A DNA stretch of 64,000 bases from Mucor racemosus. Lineage: Eukaryota; Mucoromycota; Mucoromycetes; Mucorales; Mucoraceae. The first letter of the stretch is position 1. Each line of letters begins with the position of its first letter. Location: contig JAPEHQ010000005.1 of NCBI GenBank assembly GCA_027405735.1, forward strand, positions 1,922,001 through 1,986,000. The letters are read 5' to 3'. The translations under genes and the position numbers were made by a program. Positions 45,838 through 61,494 of the stretch are shown piece by piece. Under the pieces are notes generated by a model, which saw nothing but the letters and a program-made list of their open reading frames with translations, made no database searches and was not told the origin of the DNA.

Positions 45838-46500
45838 AAGAGTTGCATTTCAAATGGCTAAATGTCTCCGCACGGTTACTGTCGTTTGCTACAGGGAAAA
45901 GCTTCGGCTATGAGCCATTGACATGATCCCCAATGCTTCTTTTTCTTAAATGTATTTACATGAAGTGATTAATAATACAATGTAGGTCACAATACACATT
46001 ATACAACCCAAAAAATTATTTATAAACACAAAATCTTACAAAAACAGTCGAATCGTTTAGACTTGATTCGATGACTGATTATTAATGAAACTTTGAACAT
46101 GTAGCAGAAGGGTTACGATTCTATGAATGTAGTATACCAAGACAATATGTATACGGGGTTTTAATGGATGTAGGCCTTCAGTGCAACTTATCACGAGGTA
46201 GAAATAAGAGCGTTTTATTGCTAAGCAAGTTCTTTTCTTTCTTTTTTTTCCTTCTCTCTTCTCCTAAATAAACTTTTTTCTTTCTTTTAAATAATACAAC
46301 TTCACCCTCTTCTATCTTTATTTCATATAAAATAACCCTTTTATTTTATATTATTTAGAAAAAAAAAGAGATAGATAACTGCAAGAAAAGGAGAGAAAGC
46401 CTTGTTTTTTTTTCTTTCTTCTTTTCTTTTTCCTTATTTACAGCCAAACTTGAAGAAAATAACGATAAATATAAATAATACATAAAAACAAATATTAAAG
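45838..46500. promoter_or_regulatory. RSP5 upstream region with pyrimidine-rich tract
   Basis: From about 46229 to 46320 the plus strand is strongly CT-rich (runs of TTTCTTTC, CTTCTCTC), a feature common in front of well-expressed fungal genes. ATG of RSP5 follows at 46501. No other gene. Confidence 0.4.
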
Positions 46501-49384
<2,884 letters not shown>

Positions 49385-51498
49385 ACTTCTTTTATTGTTC
49401 ATTTACCCCCCCTCCCCCTTTCTCTGTTACAATCATCCTCATCACTTAACCTTATTAACCTGCAAATCCCATATTATCACACTTTCTTCTCTCTTTTTCT
49501 CTTATTGATCCTTTCACCCTCTTTCCCCCCTTTTTTTTATCGTAATTATATTTTATTTCTCTTTTTTTTTTTACTATAAAAAACGTTTCAAATATCATTA
49601 TAAACATGTAAAGTATTGAAAGTTGACTGAGTTGGTTGTATAAAGTTTTCTGTGGTTGAATTTGTGCTTTAATCATGCAAGGATTTGCAAATTATCTGTT
49701 GACAGGTGGTTGTCAATTTATACCTAGATATTCTCAGATTACCTTGATCAGATTAAAATAGCACTACATGCAATGAGCAGCGGCGATTTGCCAAGAAATT
49801 TATATAATTGTTTGCACTAGAAAGACACTAAATAGCCTAACGGGTTAATTTTGTTTGCTTTTTACCTCGAAAATAAAACATGAGATACTACAAAATGAGA
49901 TGTGAAAAAGATTCTTATCCTACAACATGATCTGTGAACATCCCAAAACAGCTCATAATTGTTAGATATTCATTAGGAACAGCGCCAATTTAAAGATTTT
50001 TTTAGCTTCTTGGACAGCTAATTGAAAAGATAAAAGCATTAAACGTATTTCAAGGGCTGCCCAAAGCATGCTTAAACCTTTTTCTTTGAGGAATTAGTAA
50101 GGAGGGAGCATGATAATCAGGTAAATCCGTACATTTTTTCGAGGAAGCTGAGTTTGAAATAAAAACTGGATTCTTGCTCCAAAATGATGCAAAAAAATGA
50201 AAATGTGCAATTAAACAAAATGTGTTTAATAAGTCGAGTTAGCAAATTAAATACTTTTAATAGAGAATAAAACTCTTAATCGATCTGTATAGTTTTTGTA
50301 AAAAGTTTTCTAATAAAAAATTCAGAAAATTTTATTTGAATTTTTAACAGGTTTTCGCATAAAAATGTCAAATTTTCAGTATATTTTAAAAATACAACTT
50401 ATTCAGATGATAGCCAATAAGTTTATCTACATGATCATAGATTTTTTATGTTCATAGCTTTATTTTTCGTGATGAAATCAAACTTTTCATTAATTTTTTT
50501 TTGAAACCCGAAGAAATCCATGACTGAGTATCCCTAGATTTTTTCAATACATTTGATGATACAATTTTTGAACATTTTTTTTGATTTCTCCATCAAAAAT
50601 TAAGATTTTTGGGAGCAAAAACTTTCTATAGACAGCTATCAATAAGAACTACATTTTAAGTTAAAGAATGCATAATTTTGTAGGAAGATCATACTGTAAC
50701 TGGCGATGTAAATTCGAAAATTACAAAAAAAAAAAAAAAGTCGTTTGATTATTTTGATACTCAAGTATGTTGTTGATCACAATAAAATAAGCAAGCTTTA
50801 TTATAAAAACACTTCTGTATCTTGCTTTTATGTTAAGATATCTTATCATAAAAATCTGATCTTTAAGCAGTAAAAATCATGATCGGATTTTAAAAGGATT
50901 TATTCATGCTTGTAATGCATGCTTAGCAAAAAAATATTAATGCTAAATATTACCTAAACATACCAGATACATGATTTTATTTTTTATTTGTCTACGTTAT
51001 AGTATAAAAAATGGGAAAGAGCAGATCAAAAACATGTCTTTTTTCAGCTAAAGTTTCAAAAAGCCGAGATTTTTGGCTCCGAAAACAGACCACAGCGTAG
51101 TTATTGACCTTTCTTTGAACTTATTTGAGCAGATGCTTTACTGCAGCTGTTTAAAATAGTAATGCAGATATTATAAATTGATATTCCAATGAAAAGTGGG
51201 TTTTAGGAAGTAATTTCTTATGTAACTAATACATAAATCGGGAAACCTATTCAATTTGGATACTGCAATTGAATGAAGATACCCTTATTAGATGTGCACA
51301 TTCATAAAATATTTAACCGTGTAACTTGATGTGATTTGCAATGAATTCAAATTTGAAATTTATTGTTTGATTATCATAAAAGGGAATATATTAATTGAAA
51401 AATTAAAAAGGTTGTATGCAATAGAATTAAAGGAATTGTACATTTTTAACAAAAAGATGGGAGGTTATTTACAATAAAAAGATAGAAAAAAATAATAT
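49385..51498. other. Gene-free region between convergent RSP5 and MET30
   Basis: The first 180 bp are pyrimidine-rich 3' UTR-like DNA. The rest is AT-rich with no supported gene, RNA or clear repeat. Confidence 0.5.
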
Positions 51499-53255
51499 TT
51501 AGGCATGAACACCAAAATCCCAAATACGAATTTCACCTTGACAATCAGCACTGACAACCTTGGAATCACTCAGAGAAACAGAAGTTACAGCAGCAGTATG
51601 GCCATCAAGACAATGCATCGGTAATCCACTTTCAATATCCCAAAGTTTGAGTGAGCCATCATTTGAACCAGAGACTAAACGAAGCTTGTCATAGGCCAAT
51701 GTCCAAATACCTTGTACATGACCAAATAGAGTTTGAAGGCATTCACCAGTTTCAAGAGACCAAACCTTGATAGTGTTATCTAAGGAGCCAGAGATAACAA
51801 CTTGTTCAGATGAACGATCGCAATCACTGACGATGCTACTATTATCGCTTGTGTTACTAGAATTGCTTCCACGACGACGAATCAAAGCGGTAGATGCTGT
51901 AACATCTTCTTCTTCATCGCTACTGCTGCTGCTACTACTACTATTTCCACTAGAGATACGTCTAATAAGTACTGGTTTCTTGATTTGTTGCTTAAAGAAA
52001 GTATGCAGGAAACCGGGCATACTAGGGATAGCAGTTTGAACAGGCGCCATGTGGCCATTAAGAACACGAGCACAAGAACGCTTTTCAAGAACCCAAATAC
52101 GAATGGAGCCATCTTCAGAACTAGAGACAACAGTAGTACTATCTTTATGAATGCTGACATGATTGACAGCTTTAGTATGGCCACTTAGAGTAAAGCATTC
52201 ACCAGTTCGGAAATTCCAGATTTTGATAGTAGAATCAGCAGAACCACTAGCTAAAATACGACAGTTAAAATTCAAATGAACAACACCATCAGTATGGCCT
52301 TCCAAAGTACGGATGCATTGACCAGTATGATAATTCCAGATACGAAGAGTATTATCCATTGAGCCAGTAACTAATTTGGTATCGTCAAATTGAAGTGTAC
52401 GAATACAACGAGCATGTCCTTTTAAAGTACGCAAGACTTCTCCTGTTTCTAAATTCCAAACAATAGCAGTTTTATCATAAGAACCAGTAATCAAAATGTT
52501 TTGTGCTTCACAGAATTGAAGGGAACTAATACCAGCGCTGTGTTGATTCTTGAAAACTCGAGAAGTAGCAGTATTACGTCTCCAATTGCGTTCTACAACC
52601 AAACGTTCGCTGTAAACATCTTTCCAAGGTCTACGATCGACACGCTTAGCAGGAGGAGCAGCTTCTTCTGCGCAAGGAGATTCAGAGCGAGCACGTTTAC
52701 TGATACGAATAACTTTACGCTTTTGGAGAAGAGGAAGACCCCAACCACATTTAGTGCATTTTTTATTGATATGTTGTTCGCACATACGATGCCAAAGAGT
52801 ATCGTCATCAGCTAATAATTTCCAATGTTTGCTTACTTGAGCAGCTGAGCAAAGGGATGATGCATCTAATAAAGTAAAGATTTGTTTGGTGATTTCAGGT
52901 GGGAATACAGCTGTAAAATCAGTACACAATAATGGTTTAACGGCGTTGGAAATGTAGGAAAGTTGAGGTGTACATGAGGAAGCTAAAATCCCCTTCAAAA
53001 TCAAAAGTCGTTGTTGTTTCGATGATTGTTGATATATGTCCCAAACTTGAGAAATTTGTGATTGATTTTCCTCTGAGAAAGAGTTTAATTCCTTATTTTT
53101 TTTTTCAAGCAGTTAGTAATCTATATGAATATTATGATTTATTGTTATTTTACCTTTTCCAAATAAATTGTATCAATATCGTTCTTATTTCTAGTCTTGA
53201 TTAATTCAGGACTGTGTCTATAGCAATAAGTTGGTACTTTGGTAGCGCAATTCAT
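51499..53255 (-). CDS. MET30: F-box/WD40 protein, Met30/sconB type
   Basis: Predicted 564-residue SCF substrate receptor from two exons, 53154-53255 and 51499-53091. The intron has a TACTAAC branch-like site and an AAG acceptor. The N-terminus (PTYCYRHSPELIK) and QQRLLILKGILA block are typical of Met30/sconB. The F-box follows (FPPEITKQIFTLLDASSL), then CTKCGWGLPLL, another Met30/sconB hallmark, a basic segment, RPWKDVYSERL, and about seven WD40 repeats to the end (GSYDKTAIVWNLETGE, GSMDNTLRIWNYHTGQ and so on). A serine-rich acidic insertion (SSSSSSSDEEED) splits two repeats. In yeast Met30 ubiquitinates Met4 and controls sulfur metabolism and cadmium response; a similar role is inferred here. 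Confidence 0.93.
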
Positions 53256-55336
53256 GATGAAGGGAATATGGAAAAAGGAGAGAACGCCCCAAACAATTGA
53301 GGTAAAAAGAAGAAAGGGATTGAAGGATACTATTGAACCAAAGAAAGATGTTCCTTTATAATATGCTTAATTTAAAATATCTGATGAAATGGCGCAATTC
53401 TATTCAAAGTCTAGGAATATACTTGTCCAATGGCTAGTATCTGATCTTTTTGATTGGATATTGATTATGCCATAATTTTCATTTTGTATTGGAATACATT
53501 AAATCCCAGTATAATTCAAAGCTTTCAGCCTCTCTTATGGCTAGCCATCAACCGCTTTTACCAATTAAATTGCTTGAATATTTCGTCTTTTTCTTGATCC
53601 TGACTTGAATTTGATTTTGATTTCAAGATCAAAAAGAATATATTCTGACAGGAATATTACTTGTATACATCTAATAGTACCACCCCCATTGTTCACATTT
53701 TATTTTTTGTTTGTTGTTGTAACACCATTTACCTTGAAGGTTGCGTGCTATTCCGAAAAATGGGCAAAAATATGGCCGGAGTTGATAGTAGTATTGCGAC
53801 ATCAACTGCCAAATGTAACAGTTTGAAACTTCAAAATCATTGCTATCTTTAGGCCAATCATATCTCTATGGAAATTCACAGTGGAGGTATTTGTAATGTT
53901 CCGTATTTATGCTCCGTAAATAAATGAAATGCTTCTCAAACGTATATGCAACATGGCAACAATAAACAGCTTATGTGAGTCTATTGCTAGGTAAAAGGTT
54001 AGCAGCAAGGGTTTTGATGCCTTGAAAGTGCCATTGGTACCTTGGATACACTCTCCACTGAGGGATATGTTTACACAAATTCATATCTTGGGCAAGCTTC
54101 AATGCCGAACTCCTTATTGTATTAATAATCTCAACTTTTAAATTCTTTTTATTTTACTAATTGTTACATTTGAAATTTGTTGGTAATTCTTTTATTCAAG
54201 AAAAAAAGGAATCATCTGGTTAGCTATAATTGAATATCATGTGTTTTTCTTAAAGCATATCGTTGTATTACGAACATTGAATACTTGTGGCAAACCTCAT
54301 GGTAAATTTGTAAATAAAAAATCATACTACCTAACATTTGACAATAATTGTAACTGGCAACATTTGACAATTAATGTCTATAATCTCGTCATTTTTATTG
54401 ATTAAGGCTCTATATGTTTGCACATATAATCTATAATTATGCATAATTGAAGCCAATGAGAGTTGGAATATAATATGAATGTGTATTTATCATTGCATGG
54501 TATTATATTCTCCATAATGCATTCAAATTGAATGATCTTCAAAAATTCTTTTATTAAAATTCACGAATATTACAATCATACAACGTTAAATGCCAATGTA
54601 AAAGTCTGAAAAAAAATATTGATTTTTATTCCAAAAATCCTGCCTACATTTTGCAATTAAGTTTATCGAAATTATGCTGTTCATTGTTGATGAATAGTTC
54701 TTTGATTTATTTTATTCACCATGAAATTTCGTACTATTTCAGAAATGAAATGTTGGTTATGCTGAATTGTACAGTACTGTCAATCTATCAACAATATTGT
54801 GCAAATAATGATAGTAAAAAAAAAAAAAAGCACGAGTTACTCAAATAACACATGCAGTTTTGTTTGTTGTTGAGTTTCAGTACTTTGAGAAAATTGTTCT
54901 CTACGCCAGCTTTCTGATTATTATCACTTGTCATATACTTACTCTAAAGAAAAAAAAAATGCATTGAAAAGACAAATTAGTATGCATTTACTTGTTCATA
55001 TTGATACTTGGGTAGAAATAGCAATAATGGATATTATATTTCCGTGACAAATTGGATTTAACGGATGCATTTAGCCACAGTATCTAGAAACATTTAGACA
55101 TATTAACTCCATAAATACATGAGCCATCTTTCTGGTAGCAAAGGAAAAATGTGTTCAAAAGCATATAGTCTATGCCTATCAAGGTGATCAAATCATCTGG
55201 CGACGCAGCATGTAGCCGCAGCATTGTAAGACAGTAATACAAATTATATTGCCAGCATCTTGGCGTTTGTTATATAAACTTTGATTATTCAAACCACCTT
55301 TTTATCTAATACAAAAATTCTATTTGCATCAAAATT
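53256..55336. other. Gene-free region
   Basis: Divergent upstream region of MET30 and RAE1. Short open frames at 53605-53852 and 54651-54848 have no recognisable features. TTATATAAACTTTG near 55269, about 65 bp before the RAE1 start, is a TATA candidate. Confidence 0.5.
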
Positions 55337-56724
55337 ATGATTGACCCTAAAGATTTCGAGGTATGCATAGTACCTATTTTGGCGGCATTTATTACTGCCA
55401 TCCAAAAAGCTTACATACATTTGTTAGGTTAATTTTTCACCCTCTGACAGTATCTCAGATATGAAATTTTCTTCACAAGCAGACTTTTTGGCAGTATCTT
55501 CATGGGATAGTCAAGCAAGTATTGGTTCAAATATTAGTACAATCAGCAAATACTAATATTATTGTAATATAAATAGGTTCGCATTTATGAAGTTCAGTCT
55601 TCAGGCACCACTATACCAAAAGTAGCATATGCACATGAAGCACCAGCACTTTGTGTTGATTGGAGTCAGGTATAAACAATAAATGTAACGAATACATAAG
55701 AGCTATAAACTCACAAATTTAATGTTTAAATAGGATGGTACAAAAGTAGTTTCCGGTGGAGCAGACAAAGCGGGCAGGATGTTTGACATTTCCACAGGCC
55801 AATCAACCCAAATTGCACAACACAATGATACCATCAAAGGCATTCAATATTTGGACCAAAGTAACATTGTTGCCACAGGTAGCTGGGACAAAACCATTAA
55901 ATATTGGGATACACGTTCATCTCAACCTGTTGCTACCGTTCAGTTACCAGAACGTTGTTATTCTATGGATTCAAAAGGTTCTCTATTAGTAATTGGAACC
56001 GCTGAGAAGCATATTTGTGTTATTGATTTGAATAACCCGACAGTTATCCTCAAGGTAAGGAGAAATAACTCATGTTTACTTGAATATCTTAATATTTATT
56101 GTATTTAAATGCATTTATTACAGCAATCAGCGTCCCCATTGAGATGGCAAACACGTGTAGTCAAGTGCTACCCAGATAGTAAAGGCTATGCTGTCGGGTC
56201 AATCGAAGGAAGAGCCGGGTTTCAGTATCTGGACGTAAAAGATGCATCGTAAGTCTAAACTATAACAAACTTTTACTTGTAAATAATCTGCTAATGTCAA
56301 TATCGTTTGAATTTAGCAAAAATTTCACCTTTAAATGTCACCGTGATGATGCCAAAAATGTGTATGCAGTAAACGATATCAATTTTCATCCTATTTACGG
56401 AACGTTCTCAACATGCGGAGCCGACGGTACAGTAAGCTATTGGGATAAGGATACCAGATTACGTTTAAAATCATTTTCCAAGACAAATGGGCAAATTACT
56501 AGCACAGCGTTTAATAGAGACGGTAGTATTTTCGCTTATGCTGTAGGTTACGACTGGTCAAAAGTATGTAATTATCAAATTGATGCATGAAAATTGATTT
56601 CCTAGACTAACATTACTGCTGTATTTAGGGTTATAAGCATTCATCAGCATCGAATATCAACAAAATCTTCTTGCACGCCGTTAAAGACGAAGAAATCAAG
56701 CCTCGTCCAACCAAGAAGCGTTAA
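55337..56724 (+). CDS. RAE1: Rae1/Gle2 mRNA export factor (WD40)
   Basis: Predicted 330-residue nuclear-pore-associated protein from seven exons: 55337-55360, 55428-55514, 55577-55669, 55734-56054, 56124-56248, 56317-56563 and 56629-56724. It reads SDSISDMKFSSQADFLAVSSWD, then VRIYEV, GGADKAGRMFD, ATGSWDKTIKYWDTR, VGSIEGRAGFQYLD (a Rae1 hallmark), FHPIYGTFSTCGADG and YDWSKGYKH, ending in the conserved KPRPTKKR tail. Length is slightly below the usual 340-370 because the N-terminus is short; an additional upstream exon cannot be excluded. The second intron begins with GC instead of GT (GCAAGT). Rae1 helps export mRNA and has a spindle role. Confidence 0.94.
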
Positions 56725-58119
56725 TCTTACAAATCAGATTTACAAATAAACACACATTTGAATCAGTAAACCAAGCAAAAGAAATACAAGGCAAGTTGTT
56801 TAAACATTACAAAACGGATGTATACATACAATAATGTTTTATGCTAGATTTATTTAGTAGAAACGTTTTACTAGTAGTTGGTCAATCATCTTTGTTCTGC
56901 ACAACCTCCTGCGTATACTTCCCCAAAAAAGGGGAACAAAGCAGATAGCTTTTTACCCAAATTTGTATCGCGATACTCGATTCATTGTCTTGATTGCTGT
57001 CGGATAAAACTATGCATATAACAATTTTATGTATAGCTAAGTTCATATATACAAAATGAATGCTATTACATTTTCTTCTATATTGAATAATGTAAACTTA
57101 TACGCAGATTTGTTTTCCAAGGCTCATTATGCACTAGTTTTCACATGTATTCAAAAATAACTACATATCTAGCCTATTAATATTTTGTGAAATTGTTTTT
57201 AAATATCATGAACTTATAGGTGCTTTTTTTTTTTTCAAATTAAGTAAGTTTTACTTCCTTTCCAGTGCTATAGCTTGGGTTTTCATTAAGGTATCCTCCC
57301 AGAAAACCGCAATTTGGATGCAGTCAAAATAGAAAGATCAAATTTTTAAAGATTTTGTTTTAGTTTTTGAGTAGAATAACAATACTGACTCAAGTTACAT
57401 TAATAATTCGTCAGTTATCTTTAGCATGCTTCTTTTTTTTTTGTCTTTAAAGAATGCTGTTAGATGCGTTAAATTTTGCAAATGAAAATGATGAACAAAA
57501 GCCATTTTGAGTCCAACGGAGTTAAAACAATGAACCGTAATATTTCGTTCAAAAATATCTTAAAAACAAATAATGTAAATTACGCAACAAAAGGCATAGC
57601 AAATTGGGTTTGTGAATTAAACAACTTTTAAAATTGTTTTGATTTCACGTCGAACTGTGCTTATAACGCCAGAAGTTTACTATTAAAATTAAAGGAAATT
57701 TGGAGACAAATTTTGAGAGTGTTTTGGCGAAATTGAACAGTATTTATAATGATTTTTAAATCTAATTTAGTATAATAATTCGCTAATGTTCAATCTCCAA
57801 ATAAAGGGGCTATTCACATTTATAGCTATATTTTTCATGGAAAAAAATGAGATTTTTCTGACATTTCTTTGAAAATCTGAGAGTCTGTCAATTAATTCCC
57901 CACCGAAAAGATTATAAAATTGACTACGCTGTTTTTACGCATTCTTTACCAGAAACTAATACTTTGAGCAAAAAATTTTTCTGAAAAGATAGTAATGAGC
58001 ATCATATATAATACAAATATAAAATGTAACATACTTCTCACACGTTAGTTTCATTAATTATTCCTAGCAAAACATTGACAAAATCAAAAAATAAAAGTTG
58101 CTTAATTTTTTTCAAATGA
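56725..58119. other. Gene-free region
   Basis: RAE1 3' flank and AT-rich DNA. No gene, RNA or clear repeat found. Confidence 0.5.
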
Positions 58120-58335
58120 ATGAATAAGAAGGCTCAGAAACTATTTATATTAAAAGACATGAATGGCAGCCAAGGAGTCCAAGCACTGCCTGTTGAATTG
58201 ATAAACGAAATTGTTCAACTGGTACCTGCGGAAACTCAAGTACAACCTTTATTCGTGACAAAAAATATTCTTCGGGTTTTTGGATTCGGCCTATCTAGAA
58301 CTCGAAACAAGTTCATGGCTTCGATCAGCATGTAA
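58120..58335 (+). pseudogene. Possible F-box-like N-terminal fragment
   Basis: A 71-codon frame in which QALPVELINEIVQLVPAE resembles the first helix of an F-box (LPxELxxxIxxxL). After that the frame becomes unrelated and stops. There is no following repeat domain. It could be the remnant of an F-box gene or a chance match. Confidence 0.3.
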
Positions 58336-58568
58336 CCTTCGTTATACACATCTCATAACAATCTGAAGACCCACAATGCTATTTTAACATCACAACTCTG
58401 CTTGGTGTTCACAACTAATAATGCCGATGACCTCCAAAACCTTCTTCAGATAATTGTTCAGTGATTTTATTACGTATGTTTTGCGATAGTTTTTAACATA
58501 ACCTTTACATATCTCTATTGACTGATTTATCAGAGTAAGTAATACTATAAAAATTCATAATAATAATA
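58336..58568. other. Spacer before inverted repeat II
   Basis: No gene recognised. Confidence 0.4.
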
Positions 58569-59190
58569 GCACTACGGCCGAACTATGCTTCCCATGGACA
58601 TAGTGATCTGCACAGATGGGCAGAATAAAAACTTTTGTGCAGATCAGTCAACCCAAATGAGCAGAGCAATGAGGTCAAAATTTTTTATTCAATTTACTAA
58701 ACTATATCAATCATAATATAATTAATAGCGAACATGATTTGAATGATTGAAAGCAGATGTGAGTTACTCTGATTCAACAGAATTGCCTTATTAACGAGGA
58801 GATATATTATCAATTTGAAATTTGGGGTTTGAAAGCGTTCTGCTCATGTTCTTCTTTCATAGACCAAATAGGGACAAAGACAACAACCTGTTTGGCAATA
58901 CTAAAAGTATATATGTCTTTGTAAATTTCTGTTTGTAACACGCAAAATCGACTGATTTAGGATTATTTTTCTGTTTTCTTCCCCACTCTTTCCTCAGCTC
59001 TTTTATTTATGTTTAAAACTACAACAAAAAGACCAATATTCTTTATAAACTGAAATCAAGTAGCAGGTACAAGTACATGTTTTTCTTATTGTTTATTTGG
59101 AAATGAATTATTAACTATTAATTTTAGAGCGCGTTATAATATTTTTCTCGAACAAAAAAATATCCAAGACTTGGTCATTTTGTTCCATCA
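58569..59190. repeat. Inverted repeat II, left arm (CACTACGGCC terminus)
   Basis: Starts about 58571 with CACTACGGCCGAAC and recurs in reverse complement at 60190-61042. Arms of about 620 bp are highly similar. An inner stem GATCTGCACAGATGGGC near 58608 also partly pairs with TTTGTGCAGATC. No ORF. The end resembles a CACTA-type transposon terminus, but a 3-bp target duplication is not evident (TAG against TAT). Confidence 0.75.
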
Positions 59191-59254
59191 TCTACGTTAT
59201 AATCAATGCTTTTTTGGTCTAAAGTCGATATCTACCTGGAGAAAAACTGGTGAT

Positions 59255-60010
59255 TATAAAAGTATGTATAAATATTTACAGTAATAAGCTTGAATTAAAT
59301 GGGTACAGCATCGTAAATTCTTGAAAAAGTTCTCAAATATCGAAAAATTTCTTATTTTTAAGACTTACAGGGCTTATGCGCGGAATATTAATTTCAAAAA
59401 TTATTTTTGTCCAGATCATCAATTTTGACATTTTTTAATTTTTTTTTTCTGATTTTGCAAATCTAGAGTTAGTTATACTACCAATTATAAAAACAAAAAA
59501 TATACACATATAGAGAATTTAGCGCTCTATTTGATCAATAGAAAATGAAAAATATATTTATTGCAAAATATTACATGAAAATCCTTTAATCAAAAAACCG
59601 TTTTTGGGCCAAAAGTACAAAGTTTTATTACTTAACATTTAATATTAAACTTTTATAAGATGTATATTAGCTATGGCTACAATTTTCTCTCACAATGTAG
59701 TATATTTAAACGTTGATTTTGGTATCAAAAATTGATTTTTCTGTTTTTTGATCAAAATCATGAGTGTTGGTAAGGATAAAATGATCCCCGAAAAATGTCC
59801 GCTACAAAGTCTGAATTTTCAGATGGTACGTGGTTAAATATACGAAAAGTTAAAAAAGAATGTCTTTTTATTTGAAACTTAGATAGACCATAGTAGACTC
59901 AGTTGTTCGATCTTGCTATGCTCAATTACGGTGTCGCCCTGGATACTAGATTTTGCAATTTTTTCAATGAGTGTGATATAACAGACATTTTTTCTAATCA
60001 AAAAATGTAG
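59255..60010 (-). repeat. Dispersed repeat R2, copy 4
   Basis: Lies between the arms of inverted repeat II. Similar to the other R2 copies and without the LTR present in copies 1 and 2. At its far end (about 60000-60060) it joins the same transposon tail (TAGGTTTATGAACAGACAT, then TTGGCACACCTCTTTGG) that follows the transposase at 29105-29190. Confidence 0.8.
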
Positions 60011-60189
60011 GTTTATGAACAGACATCATTTAACATTCAATTGGCACACCTCTTTGGCGACTTTTTTTTTTTTTTACCTTTTCTCTTCTTGATGAAATAG
60101 AATATAATGATGAATTCTTTTTTTTTATGAAGATGGGCAAGAAAACATTTTTAATGAACAAGGCGAGAAAGTTTGCGATCCAATGGAGG

Positions 60190-61042
60190 ATATTTTAAAA
60201 TGACCAAGTCTTGGATGCTTTTTTTGTTCAAAAAAATATTATAACGCGCCCTAACTGTTATGTCAATACTCATCATAGGTCTCACATCCAAGGTCCAAGT
60301 CTATAGTGAGTGCTACAATAAATCAATGCAGACCATTGATTTAAATCATATTCTTCGATAGTAAAACTCTAGTGGTGTTTATAATTAATGTGTATAAATA
60401 CATCCAAGGGATGTATGTTAATAAAAAAAGTGTAATATTCTGTCAAGGTTATTCATTAGATTATTTTGACATTCCACTAATAACAACATCAACTGTTAAT
60501 AATTCATTTCCAAATAAACAATAGGAAAAACATATACACTTGTACCTGCTACTTGATTTCAGTTTATAAAGAATATTGGTCTTTTTGTTGTAGTTTTAAA
60601 CATAAATAAAAGAGCCGAGGAAAGAGTGGGGAAGAAAACAGAAAAATAATCCTAAATCAGTCGATTTTGCGTGTTACAAACAGAAATTTACAAAGACATA
60701 TATACTTTTAGTATTGCCAAACAGGTTGTTGTCTTTGTCCCTATTTGGTCTATGAAAGAAGAACATGAGCAGAACGCTTTCAAACCCCAAATTTCAAATT
60801 GATAATATATCTCCTCGTTAATAAGGCAATTCTGTTGAATCAGAGTAACTCACATCTGCTTTCAATCATTCAAATCATGTTCGCTATTAATTATATTATG
60901 ATTGATATAGTTTAGTAAATTGAATAAAAAATTTTGATCTCATTGCTCTGCTCATTTGGGTTGACTGATCTGCGCAAAAGTTTTCCTTCTGCCCATCTGT
61001 GCAGATCATTATGTTCATGGGAAGCATAGTTCGGCCGTAGTG
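60190..61042. repeat. Inverted repeat II, right arm (with LTR insertion)
   Basis: Reverse-complement partner of 58569-59190, lengthened by the H LTR at 60256-60476. Ends GTTCGGCCGTAGTG. Since the left arm lacks the LTR, the LTR came later than the arms. Confidence 0.75.
60256..60476. mobile_element. Solo LTR, family H, copy 2
   Basis: 221 bp starting TGTTATGTCAATACTC and ending TTTTGACATTCCA, flanked by CTAAC and CTAAT (4 of 5 match). Homologous to 31022-31246. The uninterrupted site is seen in the left arm near 59120-59130. Confidence 0.82.
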
Positions 61043-61483
61043 TATTTACGATTATTATCATCATTTGTAAATATGTTTATAGCTATTATAATGGTTGCAG
61101 CAACAATGGTTTTTGCTCGAGCAAAAACTTAAATAACATTTACTGCTTAAATTTATATGCAAGCCAAATCTAAAGTTATAGATGTTGTTACTTTATCACA
61201 CATGAAACTTAAACGAATTAACCTTCTTTAAACTTACTATTTTAGTTTACGATTGTTAGCTGTAAAAAGATTTGTTTTCAAATATAGCTACAGTCATAAC
61301 TATGGTAATTAGGCAAGATATTAGATTATTCTTTTTTTTGTTTCTATATCATTTACAATTTTATCACTTTTTTGGAACATTTTGTGGGTTTGTAGCCAGT
61401 TCTAGCTTTTCATTAAGTTGATATAAATATCATTGCCTTCGATTTGATCTGGCAATCAAGAAATACGTCTAATAATACAGTAG
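61043..61483 (+). repeat. Dispersed repeat I, copy 2
   Basis: Homologous to 32165-32640. It starts exactly where inverted repeat II ends and stops where R2 copy 5 begins. Confidence 0.75.
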
Positions 61484-61494
61484 TAATTATCATA

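Noticed and set aside
51767..52188. Open frames on the opposite strand of MET30
   Set aside because: Shadows of the WD40 coding sequence and its serine repeat.
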